NCBI RefSeq assembly: GCF_000711695.1 | Contig: NW_013547018.1 | Span: forward strand, 1 to 64,000 | Direction of reading: 5' to 3' | Origin: Tilletiaria anomala UBC 951 | Lineage: Eukaryota > Basidiomycota > Exobasidiomycetes > Georgefischeriales > Tilletiariaceae | DNA: 64,000 bases | Shown: piece by piece, positions 1 to 9,408 of the stretch | How the letters are laid out: each line of letters opens with the position of its first letter | Position numbering within the stretch: position 1 is the first letter of the stretch | Notes under the pieces: generated by a model | What the model was told of the DNA's origin: nothing | Seen by the model: the letters and a program-made list of their open reading frames with translations, nothing else | Databases searched by the model: none | Made by a program: the position numbers and the translations under genes

Positions 1-1804
1 TGAACACATCAAGCGCGTAGGAAAGAATCGTGGTTGAACCGGGCCGCTGCTCAACCTATACGCCTACCTTAATGCCAGCGTCCCATACGCTGCCTGCAGC
101 GCTTGCGCCGCACCACCACTGATGGGGCACTCGCTGCAGCCCGCTGCCGGACAGTTGCGAGCTTGTGCAAAATGGACACCATCCTGGTATGCTGTGTTCG
201 ACCCGCAAATCGGCAGGCAGGCAGAGAGCTTGAACAACCGTGCTGACCTTTCCTGCTTCGTTTGGATCGATACAATAGTCCCTTCCACTGAAACCTGGCA
301 GACAGACTCCCTCGCAGATCTCGTGACGGCTCCCTCTCGTGTAATATTTTGGTCGCATACTCGTTGCAATTTTGTCAGGCTTCGGCTTGCACCCAGCTTT
401 GAATTCCTGATGCTGCATGCTCCACTTTCATACAAGCAACAGGATTGCAAGGATCAGGCCGAGAACCTCGTTCAATCAGAAACAGGTCAGCTCACAATCT
501 AGCTCAGTCCTCGCAACAGCAATACGAGCAGCCATCCGCTCTTGATTGATGGAACAGGAGAAAGCATATGTTGCGGATCCGCGACGGAACAGAACCAAGC
601 CCGTCTATGCACCTACAGGAAGATAACTTGTCTTGCTTTTATCACTGGAAGACGGCGCCTCGAAAAAGCAAAGCAAGAGACTTGATCGTTCGGAGATTTC
701 ATTGCGCGCTTAGACGCTGCATTTGATCATTATGCCAAATTCGCACTTCCTCTCGACTTTGCAGCAAAGCTGTCTACTCTCTGCGCAAAACCCTATCCAC
801 ACATGTGCCCGAACATGTCAGAAGGAATCAAGAAGTTCCCTTGCGTTACAGCGTCAACTGGTTGGTGTGATCTCCAATGACAAGGTGGCCGCGCAAGCAA
901 AGGAAGATGCCTTCTATTACTGGCTCAGTGTGCAACAGGAAATCAGTGCGCTGTGCATGAAAGCAGTGGTCGAGCTGGAGGAGTGGGACGCTTTGTTGCA
1001 CAAGACGGATAGGGATCAGGTGGGGAACCCGCACGCTCCGGAGGTCACAAACGCACGTCGCCCCTCAAGGAAACCGTCCAGTATCCGATGCTTCAACTGT
1101 AGAAAATGCGGGCGCATCGCAAGGCTGTGATATAGGACCCGGGATGGCAGCTTCAACGGAGATGGTGAAAGAACAAGCCATCGTTCGCTGGCAGTCCCCT
1201 CGAAAATCAGTAATAGCTTGACTGCATCGGTAGATGATTTCACTACTTAGTTGGAAGCATGGCCCATTCTTTCTTTTCCTCCAGCTGCAGAGGCTCTTCC
1301 CTCCGCCCTTAATACCGTGTCATCCGGCCGAGGATCGAAGCCAGCCGCGGTGAGCCACACGTCATCTCACATGATCCGATGAACTCGCTCCATCATTTTG
1401 GCCCACGAGCTGAGTGAGCGAAATAGCAGCGGGACCTTTTCGTGGGGCCAAGTCAACAAAGAATAAGGGAGCATGCTTAACACAGCTCTCATCACTTCCA
1501 ACGTCAGTGAAGCTAAGTCTTCTTTTGTTCGATGGCGGAAGGGATCATTCTGATTGGTAAGGTCATGTAAGCTCGCTGGCAGAATCGCAGGGCCAAGCCC
1601 TCCATGAAAGTCCGGGCTTAACATGGTTTATAAGAGCGCCACCCTTCAGGCTAGATGTCCGTTTTGCAGGCAGCGACCATGTTCGAGGCATCACGCGTTT
1701 CTCGCTCATGCAAAAAAGCTCCTAGCCCCTTCCCTCAGAGCAACGTTTTTCACGAGACCAAAAGCAGCAACAAAGCACGGTACCAAGCCCTCAATCTTTC
1801 GATC
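1..1804. other. Gene-poor stretch with short coding-like ORFs
   Basis: No recognisable conserved gene. Besides the cysteine-rich ORF listed separately, two short open frames look mildly protein-like. One is on the plus strand (723-1130, 135 codons), whose middle has a helical, tryptophan- and glutamate-rich segment around 'WLSVQQEIS'. The other is on the minus strand (1367-1624) with a leucine-rich amphipathic segment around 'LASLTLEVMRAVL'. A second plus-strand frame at about 690-870 also reads cleanly with 'HYAKFALPL', so 690-1130 may hold two pieces of one decayed or spliced gene. I cannot assign any of them to a family. Confidence 0.3.
56..418 (-). CDS. Hypothetical cysteine-rich small protein
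   Basis: A 120-codon frame starting at ATG 418. It holds eight cysteines, several in pairs or close spacing (around 'ICEGVC', 'WCPFC' and 'WWCGA'), with many Gly/Pro/Trp residues. That pattern fits a small disulfide-rich secreted or effector-like protein more than random sequence. The frame itself has no signal peptide, but about 150 bases upstream on the same strand a short peptide starting at about 569 contains a hydrophobic 'GWLLVLLL' run, which could be a signal-peptide exon joined by an intron. I could not find a clean in-frame splice, so that is speculation. No family recognised. Confidence 0.22.
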   Translation of the reverse strand: MQHQEFKAGCKPKPDKIATSMRPKYYTRGSRHEICEGVCLPGFSGRDYCIDPNEAGKVSTVVQALCLPADLRVEHSIPGWCPFCTSSQLSGSGLQRVPHQWWCGASAAGSVWDAGIKVGV

Positions 1805-2705
1805 ATGGCTAACAACAGCACCAGCCATAGCAACGGGAACGTCCCCTTCAAGGACTTCCTCAAGATGATCAAAAATGAACACGAGAACATCAAGGACTGG
1901 AAGCACCGCTTCAATGCCGCGTTCGAGAAGAAAGACAGGGATGAGATGAGCAGAATCGCCAACAGCACCATCAGAAGCGCAGCTCTGCACGCCGACTCGG
2001 AGGAGGTCAGGTGAGCTCCACCTCGCTCAACATGATGAGTGTACTTGGCTACTTGATCTGCAATTCACTGTCGCATTTTCTTCGGAAGTGTGTACAAGGC
2101 GCTCGAGCAGCACGGCTTTAAGGAGCAGGCAGACAAGGACCGTCGAGACCACCAACACGTCAAGCAGCTCATGAGTAAGCTTGAGCAAACGTCGATCAAT
2201 GACTCTCTCGAACACTTCCACAAGCTCTTCAATGAGGCCTGCGATTTGTTCATCAAGCATGCGGACGACGAAGAGGACCCCAACGTGCACGGCTCACTCG
2301 TCCAGCTGCGCAACAAGGTCTCTGACGAAAGGGCAGCTGAGATCGGTGAGCAGTTCCTGAAAGCCAGGGTGAGCATTTTCCCTTATACTCAGCGAGCCTT
2401 TGTGAAACGAAATCAATGGTGCTACTTCTTCGCTTCCTTCCGCTGTTCATTCGTAGAAAATGGCTCCCGAGCGCCCTCACCCCGAAGCTCCACAGGGCGG
2501 CGGCATGGCCCAGAAAGCCGCCGCTGCTGTGACGAAGGCAACCGACATGTTCACGTCCGCCAACCACGACTATGCTCAGCCCAAGGTGGGCCCCATTACC
2601 CGCGTCTGCGCACAACCAAAGAGCCATTTCCGAAAAAGCTGACTGTTTGTCTTCGTCTGCCCGTGTTCCCTATCGTAGCACGATTTCCCCTCCGTCAGAA
2701 CTTGA
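1805..2705 (+). CDS. Hemerythrin-like HHE cation-binding domain protein
   Basis: Four exons (1805-2010, 2089-2368, 2457-2585, 2679-2705) give 213 residues. Residues about 15-160 form a four-helix HHE domain. Visible metal-ligand motifs are 'NEHENI' near residue 24, 'LHADSEE' (HxxxE) near 60, 'RRDHQHV' near 86 and 'KHADDEED' (HxxxE) near 125, the usual HHE ligand set for a di-iron or oxygen-binding centre. The C-terminal about 50 residues are Pro/Ala-rich and end in a short fourth exon. Introns start GTGAGC/GTGGGC and the last has a clear GCTGACTG branch site. The ATG at 1805 was chosen because homology begins there. An in-frame ATG at 1679 would add 42 residues rich in Ser/Lys and could be a targeting presequence. 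Likely a cytosolic or mitochondrial metal or oxygen/NO-related protein; the exact role is unknown. Confidence 0.82.
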
Positions 2706-3164
2706 AGAGTGTCATGGATAAGTTTTGCGCCGATCCATCACGAACACATCATTGTATTGCATTCGCTCAAGAAAATCCGATTCATTAATCCCCCTCGAAT
2801 CAACTGAGCTGACTTGGGCCAAAACAGCCAAGCTGGATGGCTGCTGATCGCGTTCAGGCTTGTTGTATGAGCTCCACATAGGAATTGAGTATTCGTAGCT
2901 CTGAGAAAGCACGCTCGTTAAGGACCGACCATGTCTCACGGTGGGACGGTGTGAGTAGACGTTAAGGATCAGGAAGCCGACATTATTGCAATGCCGCAAA
3001 GCGTTCCCAAATGACACACAAACCCATCGTTGATTCTTTCAAAGCTGTGAGGAGCGTAAGTAGTGATGTGGAGCTGATATTACAGAGAACCTTGGTACAC
3101 ATGGCGTGCAAAGTAAATCAAGAGTTTGAGAAAGCACGCTGCACTGGCCCACTTGCCTACTACC
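2706..3164. other. Intergenic, convergent 3' flanks
   Basis: Shared 3' region of the HHE gene and the Con-10 gene. No ORF looks coding. A 14-base sequence, tgagaaagcacgct, occurs twice (near 2903 and near 3127); otherwise nothing was recognised. Confidence 0.6.
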
Positions 3165-3512
3165 TCAGCTTGACTGGGTGTACGCCTCGTCATCTTCAAC
3201 AGAGCTGCTCTGCTGGTTGGAGCTGCGGCCTCCCTTACTAGCCATCTCAGACTGCACCGATGAAAAGAAGAAATGGGAGTTCAGCATCATGTTGTCAACT
3301 TCCTTGCATCGTAGAAGTTCATTTGTACTAAAGAGCAAGATACACACCACTTCTTCATGGGGCCTGTTAGACAAGGTACCGGTATGTCCCCCTGCAGCGG
3401 TCTGACCGTGGCCCACGACTTTGTCACCTGCAGAGCCGGCCTTGGACGCGATATCCTGAACCTCTTCGCGTGGACGGTTTGCAAAAGTGCCTGGGTTGCT
3501 GTTGGATGACAT
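3165..3512 (-). CDS. Con-10 family (KGG repeat) stress/conidiation protein
   Basis: Two exons (3512-3348 and 3251-3165, intron 3252-3347) encode 83 residues. The protein has three degenerate copies of the Con-10/stress-induced KGG repeat: 'GTFANRPREEVQDIASKAG', then 'GTLSNRPHEEV', which continues across the intron into 'SEMASKGGR'. Con-10 proteins are small, hydrophilic, disordered and accumulate during conidiation, desiccation or light/stress responses in fungi; their biochemical role is unknown. The intron falls inside a repeat, and the join keeps frame and restores the EMASKGG motif, which supports the model. The C-terminus is Ser/Gln/Asp-rich. A TATA-like TTTAAATAG lies about 140 bases upstream of the ATG. 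Confidence 0.85.
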   Translation of the reverse strand: MSSNSNPGTFANRPREEVQDIASKAGSAGDKVVGHGQTAAGGHTGTLSNRPHEEVVCILLFSTNELLRCKEVDNMMLNSHFFFSSVQSEMASKGGRSSNQQSSSVEDDEAYTQSS

Positions 3513-4418
3513 TTTGATCGGGCGAGCTATATGTGAAGGATATATTTTGGCTTTTTGGGAAGTCTGGTCCAAGAAGAGTAGTGCGAACGTAGACGAGTTG
3601 CTGGTGAGAGGCATCAAACCGAGCGAATAGCACAATCCGAGCACGCCTATTTAAACCGCCGAGCGAGCATGTCATCTCACGTCACATAGCCCTTCGATGA
3701 GGCGCTCAGCTATGAGAAATCTCCAGCGTCAAAGTTTTACGCAATCGTGGGGCCATGTTTGGCCATGATGGGACCCTTTCGCTTCCGTTGGACTCGCTTT
3801 GCAAGCACAAGCGGCTCGTCACCGCCGCTCGTAGAATGATAATCAGTCATCCGTGACGTATAGATCTAATATCACTTCGTGACCCTGTCCTACTGTCCAA
3901 AGCATGCAAACGTGCTTGCTCAGATGGATGTTGCTACCATGTCGTCACTCGGCCGAGTGCTGCGCATTGCTTCCTGACTTCGGAGATAGCATTGCGTTTT
4001 GAGCCTCTGCACCCTTAGGTACGTTTGGGCAAGCAGAGCATGTTCGAGAAGCGACTGTCAGAGTTCAGCGTGGTCAGCTGGGCCTATGGTCGAACTGCGT
4101 TTTGGAGGTCGGTGAAAGGAAAATCAAGAAAAGGCCGAAGGTTGTTAACGAGTCCAAGCAAGTCACATTCTCTGCGTAACTGTTGTTTGACCTTCAAGTA
4201 GGGTTATATGGTGTGCCATGTGCCTAACTCTTCACATCCCCTGTAAAGACAGAAGCTGATACACTATTTCCTCCTTCCCATTTTTTTCCTTTCGCATTCG
4301 ATGTCGGACGTTTGGGTCATTGTTACCTTTCAGCTTGTCCAAGATCTGCAACTTCGTCCTCAGCACCGTGATCTTGCGAAACTTTCCAGCGCTACGTAGA
4401 ACCGGGGATTTATACAGC
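3513..4418. promoter_or_regulatory. Divergent intergenic region, Con-10 / NOP10
   Basis: About 900 bases between the 5' ends of two genes transcribed outward. No coding frame looks real. It should hold both promoters; apart from the TATA-like site I saw no clear factor-binding cluster. Confidence 0.5.
3649..3657 (-). promoter_or_regulatory. TATA-like element upstream of Con-10 gene
   Basis: Minus-strand TTTAAATAG about 140 bases before the Con-10 ATG, a plausible TATA box for an inducible gene. Called by position and sequence only. Confidence 0.3.
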
Positions 4419-4895
4419 ATGCATCTCATGTACACTCTTGATGAGGTGGGTTTGCTATCTGGAATAGTCGAAGACCAGACGTCCGGCGCGGCGAAAGCTT
4501 GCTGCACCCGTTCTGGCTCTCCTCGCACCCAATCATGAAGATAGAGCCTGCAGCGTCATACTGAACCATGGCTTCGCCTTTCTACCAGGCGGGCAACCGT
4601 ATCTACACTCTCAAAAAGGTCACACCCGCCGGTGTCATCACAAAGAGCGCACATCCAGGTGAGGGACACATCACCGCCGCTCTTTCATGTCCATTGCAAC
4701 TCATCGCTCCTTCCTTCCCTTCGCACCTGCATTCGCGCCCTTATCCTCTCCCCTCTGTTCTGCAATGCTTTGCCGTATTTTTATCGTTTCGCTGCAGCTC
4801 GGTTTTCGCCCGATGACAAATTCTCCCGGCATCGCGTGACGGTCAAAAAGCGCTTCGGCGTTCTGCTCACCCAATCCCCCGCCAAGCCTATGTGA
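4419..4895 (+). CDS. NOP10: H/ACA ribonucleoprotein subunit Nop10
   Basis: Three exons (4419-4445, 4589-4658, 4798-4895) encode exactly 64 residues, the usual Nop10 length. The protein begins 'MHLMYTLDE' and continues '[10 protein letters not shown]', '[17 protein letters not shown]' and 'RFGVLLTQ', all hallmarks of the family. Nop10 is a core protein of H/ACA snoRNPs, with Cbf5/dyskerin, Gar1 and Nhp2. These guide pseudouridylation of rRNA in the nucleolus and, in many eukaryotes, stabilise telomerase RNA. The first exon is only nine codons. The first intron (4446-4588) contains another ATG in the frame of exon 2, but only the spliced form gives the conserved N-terminus. The second intron splits the Ala codon of 'HPARF'. 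Confidence 0.95.
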
Positions 4896-7867
4896 GGCGC
4901 AAGACCGCGCGTATGTGGCGCTCTGTCACACACTGCTACGAATCGCAGATTGATGTGCCTTAGCCAGACCTCGTCTACCTAGGCGCAGCCGATTCCAAGG
5001 GAATACATCGCGGGCATGCCCTTGCTCGTCGGCGGAAGCGTTCTGCCGGCTGGAGCTGTATTTGTACTCCACCACACGCATTTGTAATACCACTCGCATC
5101 GCATTCCGGGCTTTCTAACACCACTCATCGTCCGTCTGTATGACCAACATCATCCCTATCGGTGCTCCTTGTTCCCTCCAGTCGAGCGCGAGCATCGTGG
5201 CTGTTGCAGTCTGCACACACTACAAGAAGAAAGCTAAGGTTCCCCCTTTTTCCTTGTAAAATTATGCAGAAGCCGAAAAAGAAACAAAGAGCGCGCGTGC
5301 GCCCTCACCGCAATCCGAAACTTCCATCAGTGACGAGGGGCACCACGTACAGACATACGTGCAACTTACATATCACGTGTAAGTCGGCATCACACCATGA
5401 GTTCGTAACATATACATTGTGCACCAATAAAACGTCGCCTCCAAATCCCTCACTTCCACCATCCAACCTGCATCTTGCACAGTGGAAACTGTTGTTTGCC
5501 ATACACAGATCGTCCGCATCATTACCCAAGGCACCTTGCTTGCTCCCTGTCTCTAATGGGTGCGGATTCAAATTACCTATATTCGCTCGTCTGTCTTTTA
5601 AAGTCATTTCATTCGGGCGGACTAGTGAGCGAAGATCCAACACAGACATAGGAGGGTGGGTGGCAAGGGCAAAGGGATCTCCATGATAATCGTGTGCTTG
5701 CTATATTGCAGTGACATAGAATCAGCTCAAGAAACTCTCTATTGGTATGAAAATGCCAATTACAGAGGTATTTTTCCATGTCTGACCACCACCACCACCC
5801 TAGTGGCCCACGATGGGCATTGTGACAAGGCCTGCCCGGCACAGGGGATTAATCGGGGTTATCATATTGGGATTTTCCAGCCCAATATTCGCGAGCACAA
5901 TGAGTCCGTCAAAAGGAACGGGTGGCTTGCTGAAATCTTTCGTTTCCTGCATTACAAGGCCCAGGGTATGCCTGTGTCGTGTCATACCCGTGATTGGGAT
6001 TACCAGCCCTGAGTGTCCCCCGGACGACGTCATTTTTACACATGGAAAATCTGGACCCATCAAGGCATTGAAGGTCGAACAGAATTCCGCACCAAGCTTC
6101 AGTGCAATTCCGACTGCTGGCGTTCTTCCTGTCTATCCAGCTTGATGCCCGTCATGAATCAGCCCCCATTGCAAAGGCCCGTAGACTTTTGGCTTCGAAT
6201 ATCTCCGGTGTAGCGTGTTGTTGATTGCGTGTAGACGCAGTTGACAGCTTCGCAGGTTGATAGCTACAAAGAACAGGTGGGTTGAGGTAGGTAAACTGAT
6301 TGAAAGGCGACGAGATTGTGCCGAGCTTAGTGTTGGGACCACGTGCAACACTTGCACTGACGACAGGAACTCTTTCTCGTTGGGGCAGCAGAGCTGAAGG
6401 GACCAAATGGAAAGGGAATGTGTCTAGCTGCAGGGTGGAAATGAGTGAGAAGAAACAAAAGGGGTGGATGTGACATAAGCAGAGAAGTAACGTGTTAGCC
6501 TCTCTAACAAGGCCAAAGCTCGATCTGAAGAATGATGTCCTTCGTCGTACTTCCAGCTTGAATACATCCGATACCCGGAACTGGGTCTGCTTTGGGGGCC
6601 ATAAAGCATCGCTCAACGGAAATGTGATGAACTTCGGTGGGGTGCTCTTCGAAAACGGCATTTGCGCGCCTGAGAGCAGAGAATCGTGAGTCATGGCGGA
6701 AGGCCTCCTCCATCATCGCCTACGTCTGGCGGTTCGTGTCCAATGAGAATTGGGAAGGGTTGCATGCCTTGGCAGCGAGTGCAGCTTAATATTGATTTAT
6801 CTGATGTCACGGTGAGCTTGAGGGAACTGGCTGACTGGCGGGCGCATGTTTGCTTGATCGAAAGAGGCGACTCTTTGTGGCCGATGCGCAAATGGCTTTC
6901 ATGCCCATGCACGTCAATCGGCATCACTGGACACTGTTACTCACAGATTCCACTCATGAAGCGACGATCAGGTGCAATCCTATGTACCTTCAGGCATGCT
7001 TCAATATCCAAATGTGGATGACCCACACCGCAGACAAAAGGAAGCGATGGCTGTTTGATTGGTTGTCCCGGACGAAGACTTTTGGCAACTGCTCCAAGCA
7101 GAAGGACGGCCACAACGGCACAGTTCGTGCCTCCCAGGATGGATGATCTGGCTATGGGCAAGCATAGGGTGAGGCCGCTCCGGTGATCTTTCCAGGCCGA
7201 AGGCAGGTCTTGGATGAGGATCGAGTTGCTATTGTATATCAAGGATATGCCCGGAATCAATCAAATGGAATTTTGAGCTCCGTAAGTAGCAACTCTGAAA
7301 CCATGCAATACCTTCGGTAGCGATCCACTCCACATAATAGGAGACCATGCAAAGACTGGAAATCATGAAAACAGCTGGAGATTGTCAGACTTGCGGCGAT
7401 GAGATGGTTCAAGTGAATGAATATTGCTTCCTCCCCGTGCCAGGCCCCCTGAAAAATGCTTTCAATTCGTCGAAATTGCATGTATGACATGTGCGGAGCA
7501 AATGGGGGGGAGGGGGGATTGACTTCTATTGCAAACCCAATTGTACTCGAAGTGTGTGAAGGTGCAGATCCGGATGATGGAGATGAAGGCTTTGGAGGGG
7601 GAACCTTTTCCCTGCACAATCTATAGATGTTACCCTGAGAGTGCAGTCAAAATGTTCGCACCGGCCGGGGGCCCCGGATGTGTTGGGAAGGTGGGCTGGA
7701 TGTAACCCTACTCAAGACATGATACTGACTTGCGTGTGGTTGTCAAGTGAGAGCCACATACGTTCCTGCGCTCCTCATTCTTCTCACACAGAGGTAGCAA
7801 GGATAGCACCGCCCCCCCTCACGCTGCGCATGTACAATTGCGCGAGGACTGCACGGCTGCAAATACA
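4896..7867. other. Long gene-poor stretch
   Basis: Nearly 3 kb with no intact conserved gene. Short open frames on both strands (for example 5656-6012 plus and 5800-6063 minus) overlap each other and do not match a known family. The only interpretable sequence is the Ulp1-like fragment at about 6.8-7.15 kb, listed separately. This looks like a decayed or repeat-derived island between housekeeping genes. Confidence 0.5.
6780..7150 (+). pseudogene. Decayed Ulp1/C48-like cysteine peptidase fragment
   Basis: A plus-strand frame reads 'FMPMHVNRHHWTLLLTDS', matching the His-active-site segment of Ulp1/C48 peptidases (the 'iPih...HWtLlvid' pattern). About 70 codons further on, 'KQKDGHNGT' resembles the 'Q.DG.(D/N)CG' segment with the catalytic Cys missing. 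The open frame closes soon after, and the expected downstream helix reads in another frame ('RMDDLAMG'). A GTGAGC/CTGAC pair just upstream could be an old intron. Ulp1-like domains occur in SUMO proteases and in some plant and fungal DNA transposons; I cannot tell which this came from. It appears non-functional. Confidence 0.4.
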
Positions 7868-9249
7868 ATGGACCGGTTTACTAAGCTCGGCTCCGCCTTC
7901 AACGGCGGGGCGTCGGCAGCCGCGACGGCGGACGGCCCTACCCTCACAGCCCGTAAAGGGTTCCATCTGATCGGCGCTGCCTATTTCAACCCTGCAGACT
8001 TCAAGTTGGAAGGCATCTTTGTCGTCGGTGCGATCGCATATATCATCATCTTCGCCGTAATGAGGGCGAGAAACCGCAAAGCTGCGTACGCCTGGGTCCG
8101 GACAGCTATGCCGGAGCTCCAGGAAGAGTTTGCGCTCATTGCCAACCAGAATCCGTACTCCCGGGGTCCTTTGCTCTGGAATGGCGCTGGCGAGGCCGCT
8201 CTGTACGCTACCGGGAGACGTGGCGTAGATCGGTGAGGCGCTGTTATGTGACCATTCCCACCAAGTGCAAGCATTCAGACTGATATGGACGTGCGGACAC
8301 GTAGGTTCCAGGCGTTTTTCCACTTCCTGCCCCTGCACGACCCGCTTTTCATTATCGGCCGAGCGTTCTATGACAACTTTTCCGGTGGCCTATCCCACGA
8401 CCGGTCCACACTTACGCTCACCTTGACGCTGTCGCAAACAACAGACAATATTATTGGCGTCTTCGCGCTCGTCGACAAGTCGGTCCTGCGCGCCACGCGC
8501 ACCTCCAAGCGCTTCGACCTCACCTTCACGAAGCTCATCGAGGCTGAGAATGCTGCCACACAGCGAGGCCTGAGCAACCAGTGGGCTATCCTGAGTGAGA
8601 ACGGAGATCTGACGGACCTCTGGCTTGGCGAGATCAATGACAAAGGCCAGGCACAGAGACAGAAAGTTGGCATTCAAAAGTTGCTCGATGACTCACCCGC
8701 TGGCAAATGGCTTGAGAGCCTCGTCATTAGCGATCAGCCGACGGAAAAGCCGCCAGGGTACGTGCAGAGCCTTACATGACTGCTGAATGCATCCAATTTG
8801 ACCTCGATCGCTAACGGACGCTTGCTCTTATGATGTGCTTATTCAGGCCCCTTCTCCTTGAAGACCGCCCTCGCAAAATCACTCTCACGCTTCGAATGCC
8901 ACGGAGCGCCTCGCAAGCACGCGAGACACTTCCCCTACTCGGCCTTGCGCTCAGCCTTGCCGACGGCATCGCTCTCTCGACCGGCAGTCAGACATCTTCG
9001 AATCCGCCTCTTCGCATAAGGCAAGACACGTTGGCCCGCTTGCGCAAGACGCGCGCCGAGGTGGACAAGCAGCTGGAAGAGGAGAGCACACGCGAGGAGC
9101 GCGAAGCGGAGCAGGAGGCCAAAGCGGAGGCCAAAGCGAAAGCGGAGAAGGCCAAGTTTGAAAAGCTCAGTCCTGCCGAACAGGAGAGGAGGAAGGAAAT
9201 CGAGCGCAAGAGGGCGATGAAGAAGAGCATGAAGACAGTGAAGCATTGA
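7868..9249 (+). CDS. CCDC47-like (DUF1682) ER membrane protein
   Basis: Three exons (7868-8232, 8305-8757, 8847-9249) give 406 residues, close to the yeast homologue Ynr021w. An N-terminal transmembrane helix lies near residues 47-67 ('IFVVGAIAYIIIFAV'). It is followed by the DUF1682 globular region ('GRRGVDRFQAFFHFLP', 'KITLTLRMP', 'ALSLADGIA') and a strongly charged C-terminal coiled coil rich in Lys/Glu/Ala ('KTRAEVDKQLEEE', then 'SPAEQERRKEIERKR'). In animals CCDC47 is part of the PAT complex, which helps insert multi-pass membrane proteins at the ER translocon; a similar role here is inference. Splices keep frame, with a GTACGT donor for the second intron. The Con-type ATG at 7868 is the first in this frame. 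Confidence 0.88.
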
Positions 9250-9408
9250 GCCTGCTTGGCCAAATGATTGTAAAAAGGCTACATCAACGACCGTTTGCCA
9301 AAGTTGTCAATTAGAGGGAGTGAGAAACATCTACTGGCTCATCATTCCCTGTTAAGCTCATGTTCCAGCGCTGGACCATCCAAGTCGTGATCCATAGGTC
9401 GATCGCGT

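Noticed and set aside
2903-3141. 14-base direct repeat as a mobile-element footprint
   Set aside because: Only two short copies with no shared flank, terminal repeats or coding remnant; chance or a shared regulatory word is as likely.
4446-4588. ATG at 4568 as the start of NOP10
   Set aside because: It would replace the invariant 'MHLMYTLDE' N-terminus with unrelated residues; it lies inside the first intron.
5656-6145. Overlapping frames of about 90-118 codons on both strands as genes
   Set aside because: They overlap each other, have no conserved motif, no good splice context and no promoter signal.
8236-8304. Acceptor at the first AG (cattcag, about 8279) for the first CCDC47 intron
   Set aside because: It shifts the frame of exon 2; the AG at 8304 restores 'VDRFQAFFHFLP'.
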